A stretch of DNA of 64,000 nucleotides from Anaerolineae bacterium (GTDB lineage Bacteria; Chloroflexota; Anaerolineae; Aggregatilineales; Phototrophicaceae): the NCBI GenBank assembly GCA_013360465.1, contig JABWBO010000009.1, positions 1 to 64,000 of the forward strand. Direction: 5' to 3'. Below, one piece after another: positions 25,375 through 34,343 of this stretch (positions are counted from its first letter, which is position 1; every line of letters begins with the position of its first letter). Both the position numbers and the translations under genes were made by a program. Under the pieces are notes generated by a model. That model was given only the letters and a program-made list of their open reading frames with translations, made no database searches and had not been told where the DNA came from.

Positions 25375-27390
25375 TCAGTTGGCGTGCGTTCCGTTGACGC
25401 TGGGCGCAGTTGTGACAGGTTCGGGCGTCGGCGCGCTGACAACCGCTCTCTTGCGGGCGATGACCGGTTCGTAGAGGTCGTCGCCGATGCGATAAGGCAC
25501 ATTGATAACCGCCCGACCGCGACCACGCGCGATCTGATCCTGATACAGCGCCTCGCGAATCGCCACGCTGGTCTGGTTATGCAGCAGCTTTTCCCACCAG
25601 GTGGAGACGACGAATTCCGGCAGGATGACCGTCGTCGGCAGGTTGCGATCCGGGCTTTTTTCATCGATCTCATGCAGATAGTCGATGAGCGGATGCCCGA
25701 TCTCACGATACGGCGAATCGATGACATCGAGCGGAATTCCGACATTCAGCTTCTTCCAGCGCGCCCGCAGATTCTCAACGGCGCTCGGCTCGACGGAGAT
25801 CGACACGGCGCGCACATTGTCCGAGAAGCGCACGGCGAATTCCAGGGCTTGCAGCGAGGAGCGATTGAGGCTGTTGACCAGCACGACGACAGGCTGCTTG
25901 TTGCCGGTCTTGTAGCTGTCGGGGTGGATGTCCGCCGATTCGATGCCGTCCAGCGTCAGCGAATGAGCGACATTTTCATAGTGCTTATGGACGCGCAGGA
26001 AGAGGAAGATCACGACCGGGATCGACACCGCCACCAGCCATGCGCCCTCGATGAACTTGGTGATCAGCAAAATCCACAATACGACGAAGGTGCAGAACGC
26101 GCCAAAGCCGTTCAGAGCGACCTTCAGCCGCCAGGAGAGCGTCGGCGCGAAGCCCTGTTTCCTGCGTTCCTTGAACCAGTGGACCACCATGCCCGACTGC
26201 GACAGCGTGAAGCTGAGGAAGACGCCGACCGCATAGAGCGGCAGCAGATTGTGTTCGCGGGCATCGAAGATGATGATCAGGATGCTGGCGACGAACGCCA
26301 GGCTGAGGATGCCGTTGCTGAACACCAACCGGTCGCCCAGGTTGGTGAGCTGGCGCGGCAGAAAGCGATCCTGCGCGATCAGCGACGCCAGCCGGGGAAA
26401 GTCGGCAAAGGCGGTGTTCGCCGCCAGCGACAGGATGAACAGCGTGGCGAACTGGAAATAGAAGAAGAAGAGCGTGCCTTCGCCAAAGGTAAAGCGCGCC
26501 ACCTGCGAGATGACCGTCGTCGTCCCCGGCTCGTGGCTGACCACCACCGGGAAGCTGTTGGCGAGGAAGGTGATGCCGACGAACATGGTCGAAAGGATGC
26601 CGACCATGATGATCAGCGTCCTGCCGGCGTTGTCGCTTTCAGGGCGTTTGAAGGCAGGGATGCCGTTGGAGATCGCCTCGACGCCGGTCAACGCGGTGCA
26701 GCCGCCGGCAAAGGCGCGCAGCACCAGAAAGACCGTCAGCCCCCCCAAAACCTCGGTCGCATGTCCTGCGCCTTCCAGCGCCTCTGGCGTGATCGTCGGG
26801 ACATTTCCGGTGACGACTCGCGCTACGCCGAAGATGATCATGGCAAAGACGCCGAAGATGAAGGCGTAGGTGGGGATGGCGAAGAACGTCCCGCTCTCCT
26901 TGACGCCGCGCAGGTTGACGATGGTGATGAAGGCGACGATGACCAACGCCACCTCGATGCGCAGCGGATCAAATTCGGGAAATGCCGAGACGAGCGCGGC
27001 GACACCTGCCGAGACGCTGACGGCGACGGTCAGGATATAGTCGATCAGCAGCGCGGCGGCGGCGACCAACCCCGGACCCTTGCCCAGGTTGTCTTTGGAG
27101 ACGATATAGGCGCCGCCGCCGTTGGGGTAGGCGTGGATGGTCTGAAAGTAGGAAAAGGCGACGATGATGAGCAGCGCGGCGATGCCAAGGGCGATCCACA
27201 TCGAGACCCCCAGCGCTCCGGAACCCGCTGCGATCAGGACCAGGAGGATGGCTTCGGTAGCATAGGCTGTCGATGAGAGGGCATCGGAGGAGAAGACCGC
27301 GAGCGCTTTGGGAATGGACAAGCGCTGATGTATCGCTTCACTGGTTGGAAGCGGGCGCCCGATGAGCATCCGGCGCATGTTGATAGACAT
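25375..27390 (-). CDS. APC-superfamily amino acid/potassium permease
   Basis: The 671-residue membrane protein has about twelve helices in residues 30-480, with the APC-type first-helix region around DALSSTAYATEAIL and the YPNGGGAYIVSKDNLG segment typical of this family. A hydrophilic C-terminal domain of about 150 residues ends the protein. It contains a VVVLVNSLNRSSLQALEFAV strand-loop resembling a UspA-like nucleotide-binding fold. Such long APC proteins move amino acids or cations by secondary transport; the substrate cannot be fixed here. The start is ATG 27390, with a GAGAGAG site upstream. A possible operator palindrome overlaps its promoter. Confidence 0.85.
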   Translation of the reverse strand: MSINMRRMLIGRPLPTSEAIHQRLSIPKALAVFSSDALSSTAYATEAILLVLIAAGSGALGVSMWIALGIAALLIIVAFSYFQTIHAYPNGGGAYIVSKDNLGKGPGLVAAAALLIDYILTVAVSVSAGVAALVSAFPEFDPLRIEVALVIVAFITIVNLRGVKESGTFFAIPTYAFIFGVFAMIIFGVARVVTGNVPTITPEALEGAGHATEVLGGLTVFLVLRAFAGGCTALTGVEAISNGIPAFKRPESDNAGRTLIIMVGILSTMFVGITFLANSFPVVVSHEPGTTTVISQVARFTFGEGTLFFFYFQFATLFILSLAANTAFADFPRLASLIAQDRFLPRQLTNLGDRLVFSNGILSLAFVASILIIIFDAREHNLLPLYAVGVFLSFTLSQSGMVVHWFKERRKQGFAPTLSWRLKVALNGFGAFCTFVVLWILLITKFIEGAWLVAVSIPVVIFLFLRVHKHYENVAHSLTLDGIESADIHPDSYKTGNKQPVVVLVNSLNRSSLQALEFAVRFSDNVRAVSISVEPSAVENLRARWKKLNVGIPLDVIDSPYREIGHPLIDYLHEIDEKSPDRNLPTTVILPEFVVSTWWEKLLHNQTSVAIREALYQDQIARGRGRAVINVPYRIGDDLYEPVIARKRAVVSAPTPEPVTTAPSVNGTHAN

Positions 27391-27423
27391 GTGACTCTCT
27401 CGCCTTGTGAGATGGACGTGGTT

Positions 27424-27451
27424 ATTCTAGTATCACTTTGCAGAACTGCAA
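27424..27451 (-). promoter_or_regulatory. APC permease promoter with overlapping palindrome
   Basis: On the minus strand a TAGAAT -10 box (plus 27424-27429) lies 16 bp from TTGCAG (plus 27446-27451), which is a weak -35. The -35 is one arm of a perfect palindrome TTGCAG-AA-CTGCAA at 27438-27451, the size and position expected of a repressor site. Confidence 0.45.
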
Positions 27452-27595
27452 GCAAGAATCGAGAAGTTCTTGATCATTCTCTGACAATCATTCGCTGGAA
27501 AGGAGTCGTCTCACCCCCTAGATTCTGGGAGTGCCCTGATAAAACCATTCTGGCGTCATCAAGAAATCATCAAGAAGGAAAGCGCAGGTCCAGCC

Positions 27596-30500
27596 ATGAT
27601 CGCCGAGTACTCCGCGCCACAAATCCTTGATCACCGCTACGTGCTGATCGCCGAATTGGGAAGCGGCGGGATGGGTGTGGTCCACCGCGTGCTGGATCGT
27701 CTGACCGGTGACCAGGTTGCGCTCAAGCAGGTAGCGGCGCGCGGCTCTGGCGACAGCGAGGGCGAAGCGGCGGACCGTCTGGCGCTGGCGCAGGAATTTC
27801 GCATCCTGGCGTCGCTGCGGCATCCCAATGTCATCAACGTACTGGACTACGGTTTCGCCGACGAAGGTCAGCCCTACTTCACGATGCGCCTGCTGCAAAC
27901 CCCGCGCTCGATCATCGCCTATGCTGTGGACGAAGATGCGGCGGCGCGGGTGCGTCTGCTGGTACAGACCCTCTCCGCGCTGGACTACCTGCATCGGCGG
28001 GGAGTCATCCATCGCGATCTGAAGCCGACGAACGTGCTGGTCGAGCCGAGCGGCGGCGTGCAGGTACTCGACTTCGGGCTGTCCCAGTTCGGCGCGAACG
28101 CCGGCGTCCCCGGCGGCACACTCGCCTACATGGCTCCTGAGCTGGTCGAAGGAGACAGTCCCAGCGTCGCGGCGGACCTTTACGCGGTGGGCATAATCGC
28201 CTATGAGCTGTTCGCCGGGAGCTATCCATTCGATGTCTCCAATTTCAGCCGGCTGGTCTATGCCATCCTGGAGGATCAGCCGGACTGGACGCCGCTCTAC
28301 GCCTACGATGAATTGAGCGGGACACATCGCCCGCTCCGTAAAGTGATCGCCCGGCTGCTGAACAAGGACCCGGCGCAGCGCTGTTCGAGTGCCTGGGAAG
28401 CCGTCGAGGAGCTGTGCCTGGCGGTTGGGCTGCCCATCCCTCACGAGGAGAAAGCGGCGCGGGAAAGTTTCCTGCAGGCGGCGAATTTTGTCGGACGCGA
28501 TGTCGAAATGTCCACGCTTCAGGGCGCGCTCCAACAGGTGCGGCAGGAGCAGAAGCCTCAGCTCTGGCTGATCGGCGGCGAAAGCGGCATCGGCAAGTCG
28601 CGGCTTCTCGAAGAACTGCGCACTATCGCCCTGGTGGACGGCTGGCGGGTGCTGCGGGGGCAGAGCAGCGCCGACCTGAGGCTGCCCTATCAGGTCTGGC
28701 GCGCGCCGGCACGCAGCCTGATCATCGGCTCGCAGCTCGACGACCTGCAGGCGGCGGTGCTGCGCTCGCTTGCGCCCGACATCGAGACGCTAATCGATCG
28801 CGCCGTCATGTCCGCCGCCGACCTGCAGGGCACTGCCTACGTTCAGCGGCTGGCTTCGACGCTGGCGAGTTTGCTCAGAGATGCCGCCCCCGTCCTACTG
28901 ATCCTCGAAGATCTGCACTGGGCAGGCGACGATCTCGACCTCCTCAGGCAGGTCACGGCGAGTCTGTCTGGCAGTCCGATCCTGATCGTCGGAAGCTATC
29001 GCAGCGACGAACGCCCCGACCTACCCGCCGCTTTCCCTTCGGCACAGAGCCTCTTCCTGAACCGCCTGCCGACGCCGCAGATCGACGCGCTGGCGGAATC
29101 GATGCTCGGCGCAGAGGGGCACAGTTCCGCGCTGGTCGATCTGCTGGAACGCGAAACCGAAGGTAATATCCTGTTCATCATCGAGGTCATCCGCGCGCTG
29201 GCGGAAGAAGCGGGCGAACTGCGGCGCATTCCACAGGAGCGGCTTCCCGCCAGGGTCTTCGCCGGCGGCATCCTGGAAGCCGTCCTGCGCCGTCTGCGCC
29301 GTCTGCCCGATTGGGCGACAGCACTTCTGAATATCGCCGCGCTCGCCGGGCGCGATCTTGATCTCACCCTTCTGCGGTCGCTCGTCACGCCGGTGTTCGA
29401 CCTTGAAGCGTGGCTGACGGCATGCGCCAACGCCGCCGTACTGGAGCTTGCTGATCAGCGCTGGCGCTTCAGCCATGACAAGCTGCGTGAGGCGCTGATC
29501 GCCCAGCTGCCCGATGATCAGTTTCGCCTGCTGCACGCCCAGATCGCCGAGGGCATTCAGCAGGTCTACCCGAACGATGATCAGTATGCCGAGGCGCTGT
29601 TCGAACACCTGCTCGCCGCCAACGAACCAGACCGCGCCATCCCGCATGGACAGGTCGCAGCGCGGGCGGCGCTTGCCAGCAGCCGCTATGGCGATACACG
29701 GCGCATTGTCGACGCCGTTAAGGCGCTGACGGGGGACAGCCTGGAGACAGTCGGCTTCGACCTCTTCGCCGCCGAAGCCGCGCTGTATCAGGGCGATTAC
29801 GCCCGCGCCGATGCCCTTTGCCAGGCGGTCCTGAGCCGTCTGCTGAGCGAGGAGGGGGCGAACGAGGGTGACGCGCGGCGGGCGCGCGCCCTGCTGCTGC
29901 GCGCCCGGCTCTTCACCGTCAAAGGCGACTATCAGCGCGCCGCCCCGACCTTTCAGGATGCCCTGGATCAGGCGAGGCTGGCGGAGGATCAGCGCGGGAT
30001 CGCCGATGCCCTCTTCGGGCTGGGGCAGATCGAGGAGCGGCAGGCAGAGGGTGAACGCGCCGGCGCACACTACGCGCAGTGCCTCGCGATCTACCGGGCG
30101 CTGAACGACGCCGCCGGAATCGCCGACAGCCTGCACGGTATGGGCGGAGTCGCCTACACCAGCGGCGACCACGAAAGCGCCCGCCGAGCCTACGAAGAGA
30201 GCCTCGCTATGCGGCGGAAGATCGGCGACCGTCGGGCGATTGCCAGCAGCTTGAACAACCTGGGCGGGGTCCTGGACGCGCAGGGCAAGAAGGACGAGGC
30301 GCACGCACGTTTCGCCGAAAGTCTGAACCTTCGCCGCGAGATCGGCGAGCGGCGCGGCATCGCCATGAGCCTGCTCAATCTCGGACATCTGCTGGAAGAC
30401 CAGGGCGATCTGGAAAGCGCGTTCGCCCATTTCAGCGAGAGCTACGAACTGTTCCGGGGGCTGGGGGTCAAGCAGGGAATTGCCATCAGCCTGATCAATC

Positions 30501-31045
30501 TCGCTTCGACCTGGCGGCTGCGCGGCGCGCATGTGCGGGCGCGCGGGCTGCTGGACGAAGGGCTGGCGCTCGTCCGTGAGATGGGCGACAGCCTGATGAT
30601 CGCCCACTGCCTGAACGGGCTGGCGCTGGCGGCGCTGGCGCTGGGCGAAACGCCGGCGGCGCTCGCCGCCTCCGACGAAGAGATCGATCTTCGCCGCGAA
30701 CTCGGCGATGCTCACCTGCTGGGGATGGCGCTGTGGACCCGCGCGGAGATTCTCCTCAGCGCCGAACGCCAGCGCGACTCCAACGCTGCGCTGCGCGAAG
30801 CGCTGCTGTTGGGTCTGAACGGAGGATTCGCCGATCTGCTGCTGCGTGCGCTGAAGAGTCAGGTCGTCCGCGGCGAAGGCGGCTCGCTGATCGCCATCCT
30901 GCGGGCGAATCGCGCGCTTGCCGATCTGGAGACGCGACGCTGGATCGATGCGCTGCCCGATCCGCCATCGCCGACGGAGGCTGTGCCAGACCTCGTCGAC
31001 GCCGCGCGGCGGCTCGTCGAGAAGCTTGACCAGGCGGACGGCTGA
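27596..31045 (+). CDS. Ser/Thr protein kinase fused to AAA ATPase and TPR repeats
   Basis: The 1149-residue soluble protein has three parts. Residues ~12-275 form a Hanks-type kinase: glycine loop GSGGMG at 22-27, Lys44 in VALK, catalytic HRDLKPTN, DFG and APE. Residues ~300-650 form an ORC/STAND-like ATPase with Walker A GGESGIGKSR (~326-335) and a Walker B-like LLILEDLHW. Residues ~690-1110 hold many TPR units (for example SLNNLGGVLDAQGKKDEAHA). This plan is known from signalling proteins such as PknK-like regulators; no DNA-binding output domain is visible. The start is ATG 27596. The upstream 205 bp is a divergent spacer shared with the permease. Confidence 0.88.
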   Translation: MIAEYSAPQILDHRYVLIAELGSGGMGVVHRVLDRLTGDQVALKQVAARGSGDSEGEAADRLALAQEFRILASLRHPNVINVLDYGFADEGQPYFTMRLLQTPRSIIAYAVDEDAAARVRLLVQTLSALDYLHRRGVIHRDLKPTNVLVEPSGGVQVLDFGLSQFGANAGVPGGTLAYMAPELVEGDSPSVAADLYAVGIIAYELFAGSYPFDVSNFSRLVYAILEDQPDWTPLYAYDELSGTHRPLRKVIARLLNKDPAQRCSSAWEAVEELCLAVGLPIPHEEKAARESFLQAANFVGRDVEMSTLQGALQQVRQEQKPQLWLIGGESGIGKSRLLEELRTIALVDGWRVLRGQSSADLRLPYQVWRAPARSLIIGSQLDDLQAAVLRSLAPDIETLIDRAVMSAADLQGTAYVQRLASTLASLLRDAAPVLLILEDLHWAGDDLDLLRQVTASLSGSPILIVGSYRSDERPDLPAAFPSAQSLFLNRLPTPQIDALAESMLGAEGHSSALVDLLERETEGNILFIIEVIRALAEEAGELRRIPQERLPARVFAGGILEAVLRRLRRLPDWATALLNIAALAGRDLDLTLLRSLVTPVFDLEAWLTACANAAVLELADQRWRFSHDKLREALIAQLPDDQFRLLHAQIAEGIQQVYPNDDQYAEALFEHLLAANEPDRAIPHGQVAARAALASSRYGDTRRIVDAVKALTGDSLETVGFDLFAAEAALYQGDYARADALCQAVLSRLLSEEGANEGDARRARALLLRARLFTVKGDYQRAAPTFQDALDQARLAEDQRGIADALFGLGQIEERQAEGERAGAHYAQCLAIYRALNDAAGIADSLHGMGGVAYTSGDHESARRAYEESLAMRRKIGDRRAIASSLNNLGGVLDAQGKKDEAHARFAESLNLRREIGERRGIAMSLLNLGHLLEDQGDLESAFAHFSESYELFRGLGVKQGIAISLINLASTWRLRGAHVRARGLLDEGLALVREMGDSLMIAHCLNGLALAALALGETPAALAASDEEIDLRRELGDAHLLGMALWTRAEILLSAERQRDSNAALREALLLGLNGGFADLLLRALKSQVVRGEGGSLIAILRANRALADLETRRWIDALPDPPSPTEAVPDLVDAARRLVEKLDQADG

Positions 31046-31102
31046 GCAGTTTTTTTTACCGTCTTGGCGAAACCAGCGGTGGGGATACGCCGCGATTGCC
31101 AG

Positions 31103-31108
31103 TATACT
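31103..31108 (+). promoter_or_regulatory. -10 box upstream of the Npt/C39/HAMP/ATP-grasp operon
   Basis: TATACT at 31103-31108, about 70 bp upstream of the first gene of the operon, with a poor -35. It lies in the 134-bp gap after the kinase gene, so the operon may have its own promoter. Confidence 0.4.
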
Positions 31109-31179
31109 AGGGTTGCCGGTAAGATCACAATCCTGACGCTGGGGTATGCGCGCCCCCCGAGAATGGTGTTTGCACTGTC

Positions 31180-32538
31180 ATGGCGGACTCTCTAAAAAAC
31201 CTGCTGCGCATCCGCGAAAGCGAAGGACGTACCGTCGTTCTGCTGGGAATGATCCTGATGCTCAACACGCTGGCGCTGGAAGCCGGTGACGTTGTGGCGG
31301 TCGCCGGCTTCCTGGGATCGGTCGATGTCTCGAATATCCTGATCCTATGGATCATCGACATGATCATGATCCTCGCCGTCGGCAGCATCCAGGGGCTGAT
31401 TGTGGACCGCTACAGCCGCATGAAGCTGCTGCGCGCCTTCAGCCTGCTCTTCGCGGTGATCTTCGGCGCGCTCACACTCCTTTTCGCCGCAGGCGTTTCC
31501 GACACGATCACCTATGGGCTGCTCTTCCTGCTGGTCGAACAGCAGAACATCTTCCTGCCGCTCATCTTCTGGATCTTCGCCAGCGAGCTGTTCACCGCGG
31601 CGCAGTCACGGCGGCTCTTCCCGGTGATCGCCAGCTGGTCCGCCATCGGGCAGATCGTGGGCTTGACCCTGGCATCCGCCGCGCCGGTCATCCGCGATGC
31701 GCTGGGCGTCTCCAGCCTGGCGCTCCTGCCGTTCAATATGCTCCTCTATCTGGTCAGCGCCGCCCTGATCCATTATGGCTTCCGCAAAGTGACGATTCAG
31801 ACGGTTCACACTGCCGAGAAGTCGGTCCACTGGCGAGAAAACGTGACGCGCGGTTGGGATTACATCCGCCGCATTGAAGCGCTGCGCTATATGACCATCG
31901 CCAGCTTTTGCGCCGTTATCGTGCTGACCATCATCGATTATCATTTTCTCGCCGTAGCAACACAGACTTTCACCGTCGAAACCACCAGCATCAGCTTTCA
32001 GACCTTTTACGGCATCTACCGGCTGGTGATGACCATCCTGATCATCCTGACGCAGAACCTCGTCGCCAACCGTCTAATTGAACGCTACGGCATCAAGAAT
32101 GCGCTGGTGGCAGTGCCGATCATCGTCCTGGGCGGCGCGCTGTTCGTCTTCATCGGACCGAGTCTGTTCTTCGTCGCGGTGGCGCGCGCTGTGATCCGTC
32201 TGGTCAACAGCTCGATAGACCTGCCGGCGCAGAAAGCGTTCCTCGCCCTCATGCCGGCAGATGTGCGGGGCGCGGTGAGCATCTTCACAGACGGTTACAA
32301 CTTCGCCATCGGGGCGATCATCGCCTCGGTGGTCATCGGCGCGGTGGTCTTCGGCATCCCATCGCTGGCGGGGACGAGCAGCCCGACCCCCCTCTATCTG
32401 GCGGTTGGTCTGCTATTCGCAATTGTCGGTATCATTGCTGTGCGGGCGATGTATCGCACCTACGACGCCACGCTGTTCAACTGGCGTCTGAAACGGCGGC
32501 AGCGGACCGCATCCGTCCTCAAAGACCTCGAATTCTAG
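31180..32538 (+). CDS. Npt1/Npt2-like MFS membrane transporter
   Basis: The 452-residue protein has about twelve hydrophobic segments. The segment IFWIFASELFTAAQSRRLFP, followed by a helix with Ser-Ala-Ile-Gly-Gln-Ile-Val-Gly, closely recalls the conserved FFW-x-F-A-S-D-x-F-x-x-R-Q-A-x-R-L-F signature of the Npt1/Npt2 (ADP/ATP translocase-like) family. The second helix pair has the MFS-type loop GLIVDRYSRMKLL. Family members exchange nucleotides, but many free-living bacterial homologues have unknown substrates. The next gene starts 20 bp after its stop, so it leads a four-gene operon with a cysteine peptidase-like protein, a sensor and an ATP-grasp enzyme. A generic MFS exporter is the alternative call. 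Confidence 0.7.
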   Translation: MADSLKNLLRIRESEGRTVVLLGMILMLNTLALEAGDVVAVAGFLGSVDVSNILILWIIDMIMILAVGSIQGLIVDRYSRMKLLRAFSLLFAVIFGALTLLFAAGVSDTITYGLLFLLVEQQNIFLPLIFWIFASELFTAAQSRRLFPVIASWSAIGQIVGLTLASAAPVIRDALGVSSLALLPFNMLLYLVSAALIHYGFRKVTIQTVHTAEKSVHWRENVTRGWDYIRRIEALRYMTIASFCAVIVLTIIDYHFLAVATQTFTVETTSISFQTFYGIYRLVMTILIILTQNLVANRLIERYGIKNALVAVPIIVLGGALFVFIGPSLFFVAVARAVIRLVNSSIDLPAQKAFLALMPADVRGAVSIFTDGYNFAIGAIIASVVIGAVVFGIPSLAGTSSPTPLYLAVGLLFAIVGIIAVRAMYRTYDATLFNWRLKRRQRTASVLKDLEF

Positions 32539-32557
32539 GCGTCAGAAGGGATCAAGC

Positions 32558-33271
32558 GTGCTGGCTTGGCACAAGGTGAGACCGATCATTCAGCAGGACT
32601 GGTACTGCGGACCCGCGACTCTCGCGATGCTGTACTCTGCCTTCGACCAGACTTACTCACAGGAGGCGGTCGCTGAAGCCACCGGCATTCGTCCGCATAT
32701 CCCTACGCGCGGCTGTCGGGTCGATCAGCTCGCCCATGCCGTCGGCGCGCTCACCCCGGACTTCATCCTGCTCGCCAGGTATGATGCCGGCGTCGAAGAC
32801 CTGCACACCCTCACCGACACGCTCGGCTGTCCGGCTGCGGTCGAGTGGCGCGGCACTTTTCTAGAGCCGAACGGGCATATCTGGCACGAGGGACATTACA
32901 GTATCGTGGAGCGGCTCGATTTCGACGCCGGAGTCGTCCACCTAGTCGATCCCTTCAACGGATCGAACATCGCCCATCGGAACGGCATCATCGCCGTCGA
33001 CGACTTCCTCACCCGCTGGTGGGATGACAACTATCTGCCCGCGCCCGATTCCCGCGATCCGCTGGACCCGGATACCTGGACCGATCACATCTTCACGGAG
33101 CATCTGATCTTCACGCTGGTCGCACGGTCTCAGGCGGAGCCGCTGACCGCGCGCGGCTTTCAACCTGCTTCGGCGGAATTCTCGCGGCGAAGTCACAAGC
33201 CGGGACGCACGCTCGACGCCGGTCTGAGCTATCGCCCCTCCGATCTGGTAAATCAGGACGAGAACACATGA
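32558..33271 (+). CDS. C39-like papain-fold cysteine peptidase
   Basis: The 237-residue protein starts at GTG 32558 with an AGAAGGG site upstream. The opening segment IIQQDWYCGPATLAMLY matches the C39 peptidase active site: an oxyanion Gln, then the nucleophile Cys in a Cys-Gly-Pro-Ala context. A His follows in the EGHYSIVERL strand and an Asp in HLVDPFNG, completing a plausible triad. C39 enzymes classically cut leader peptides at Gly-Gly sites, but stand-alone members are diverse. There is no signal peptide or membrane segment, so it acts inside the cell or is not exported in a standard way. It is tightly coupled to the sensor gene (4-bp overlap). Confidence 0.75.
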   Translation: MLAWHKVRPIIQQDWYCGPATLAMLYSAFDQTYSQEAVAEATGIRPHIPTRGCRVDQLAHAVGALTPDFILLARYDAGVEDLHTLTDTLGCPAAVEWRGTFLEPNGHIWHEGHYSIVERLDFDAGVVHLVDPFNGSNIAHRNGIIAVDDFLTRWWDDNYLPAPDSRDPLDPDTWTDHIFTEHLIFTLVARSQAEPLTARGFQPASAEFSRRSHKPGRTLDAGLSYRPSDLVNQDENT

Positions 33272-34341
33272 CTCAGGAACCCAGCAGCCGCAAACCTCTG
33301 TTCATCAGCGTTCGCGCTCGCCTAGTCATCGGCTTGACGCTCCTCTTCTCGATTGTCTTCATCGGCGGATTCCTGATCGTTTATCAGTTTGCCTCGGACC
33401 GCGCAATGGACCGTCTTGCCGAAGACCTGCGCGTGCTGCTGGAAGGGACCGCCGGGGGCATCGATGGCGACGCCTTCGCCTCGGTGGCGCGGTTTGGCGA
33501 GCCGAATGAAGCCGGGTATTCCGATGATCCGCGTTTCTGGATCATCGTCGATTGGCTGGCATCGATCAAGGCGGTCGATTATCGCACCGGCATCTACACC
33601 ATCGCGCTGAGTGACAGGCTGGGCGAATACGTCCTGATCGCCAGCGCCGCAGCGCGCACTGAACCGGATGACCCCGAGACGGCGCGTTTTCAGCAGCCGC
33701 TCGGTTACGCGCCCGGCGACGCCCCCGCCTTCGACGCGCTCTTCAACGGCGAAACCAGCGAATGGCTGCTGCTGGAGCCGTATCAGGACGACTTCGGCTA
33801 CTGGATCTCCGGGTACGAGAGCATCAAGAACGCCGCCGGCGAACCGGTCGGCGTGGTGGGCATCGATTATCGCGCTGAGTACGTCTTCAGCGTCCAGCGG
33901 CAGATCCTCGACGCAGCCCTTCCCAGCTTTCTGATCGGTTTCGCGGTCTTCTTCATCGTCGTCTACCTCATCTCGATCCCGCTCACCCGCCCGATCACCA
34001 CGCTGACCCTCGCAGCCGAGCGAATCGGCGAAGGCGATTACAGCGCACCGCTGCCGAAAGCCAGCCGCGTCGTCTCCGACGAGTTCAGCATCCTGGCGGA
34101 TGTCTTCCGGGTGATGGTCGGCAAGGTGCAGGGGCGCGAGGTCGAGCTGCGCAAGCAGGTTGAAGAGCTGAAGATCGAGATCGATGAAACCAAGGCGCGC
34201 GCCCAGGTCGCGGAGATCGTCGATACCGACTTCTTCGCCAGCCTTCAGGAGAAGGCGAAGCATATCCGCAGCCGCAGGGATGATCCGCCGCCGGTGCGTT
34301 CGAGCCAGGACGCCGAGACGCAGCCCCGGAGCGAGGGGTAG
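33268..34341 (+). CDS. Cache-like extracytoplasmic sensor with HAMP, no output domain
   Basis: The 357-residue protein has a first transmembrane helix at residues ~12-35 (LVIGLTLLFSIVFIGGFLIV), an extracytoplasmic domain of about 180 residues with a Cache/PAS-like closing strand (AGEPVGVVGIDYRAEYVF), a second helix at ~220-242 and a HAMP region (LTRPITTLTLAAERIGEGDY). A coiled-coil-forming C-terminus (~290-330) and a disordered tail follow. The usual kinase, cyclase or chemotaxis output is missing, so it may signal through a partner. Its start overlaps the peptidase stop by 4 bp (ATGA), and the ATP-grasp gene starts 2 bp after its stop. Likely partners are therefore in the operon (inference). 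Confidence 0.8.
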   Translation: MTQEPSSRKPLFISVRARLVIGLTLLFSIVFIGGFLIVYQFASDRAMDRLAEDLRVLLEGTAGGIDGDAFASVARFGEPNEAGYSDDPRFWIIVDWLASIKAVDYRTGIYTIALSDRLGEYVLIASAAARTEPDDPETARFQQPLGYAPGDAPAFDALFNGETSEWLLLEPYQDDFGYWISGYESIKNAAGEPVGVVGIDYRAEYVFSVQRQILDAALPSFLIGFAVFFIVVYLISIPLTRPITTLTLAAERIGEGDYSAPLPKASRVVSDEFSILADVFRVMVGKVQGREVELRKQVEELKIEIDETKARAQVAEIVDTDFFASLQEKAKHIRSRRDDPPPVRSSQDAETQPRSEG

Positions 34342-34343
34342 GC

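Noticed and set aside
25384-27276. 630-codon plus-strand open frame opposite the APC permease
   Set aside because: It is an antisense shadow of a well-supported transporter, dominated by Asp, Arg and Gln.
31050-31057. T8 run after the kinase gene considered as an intrinsic terminator
   Set aside because: No convincing stem precedes the T run, so I do not call it.
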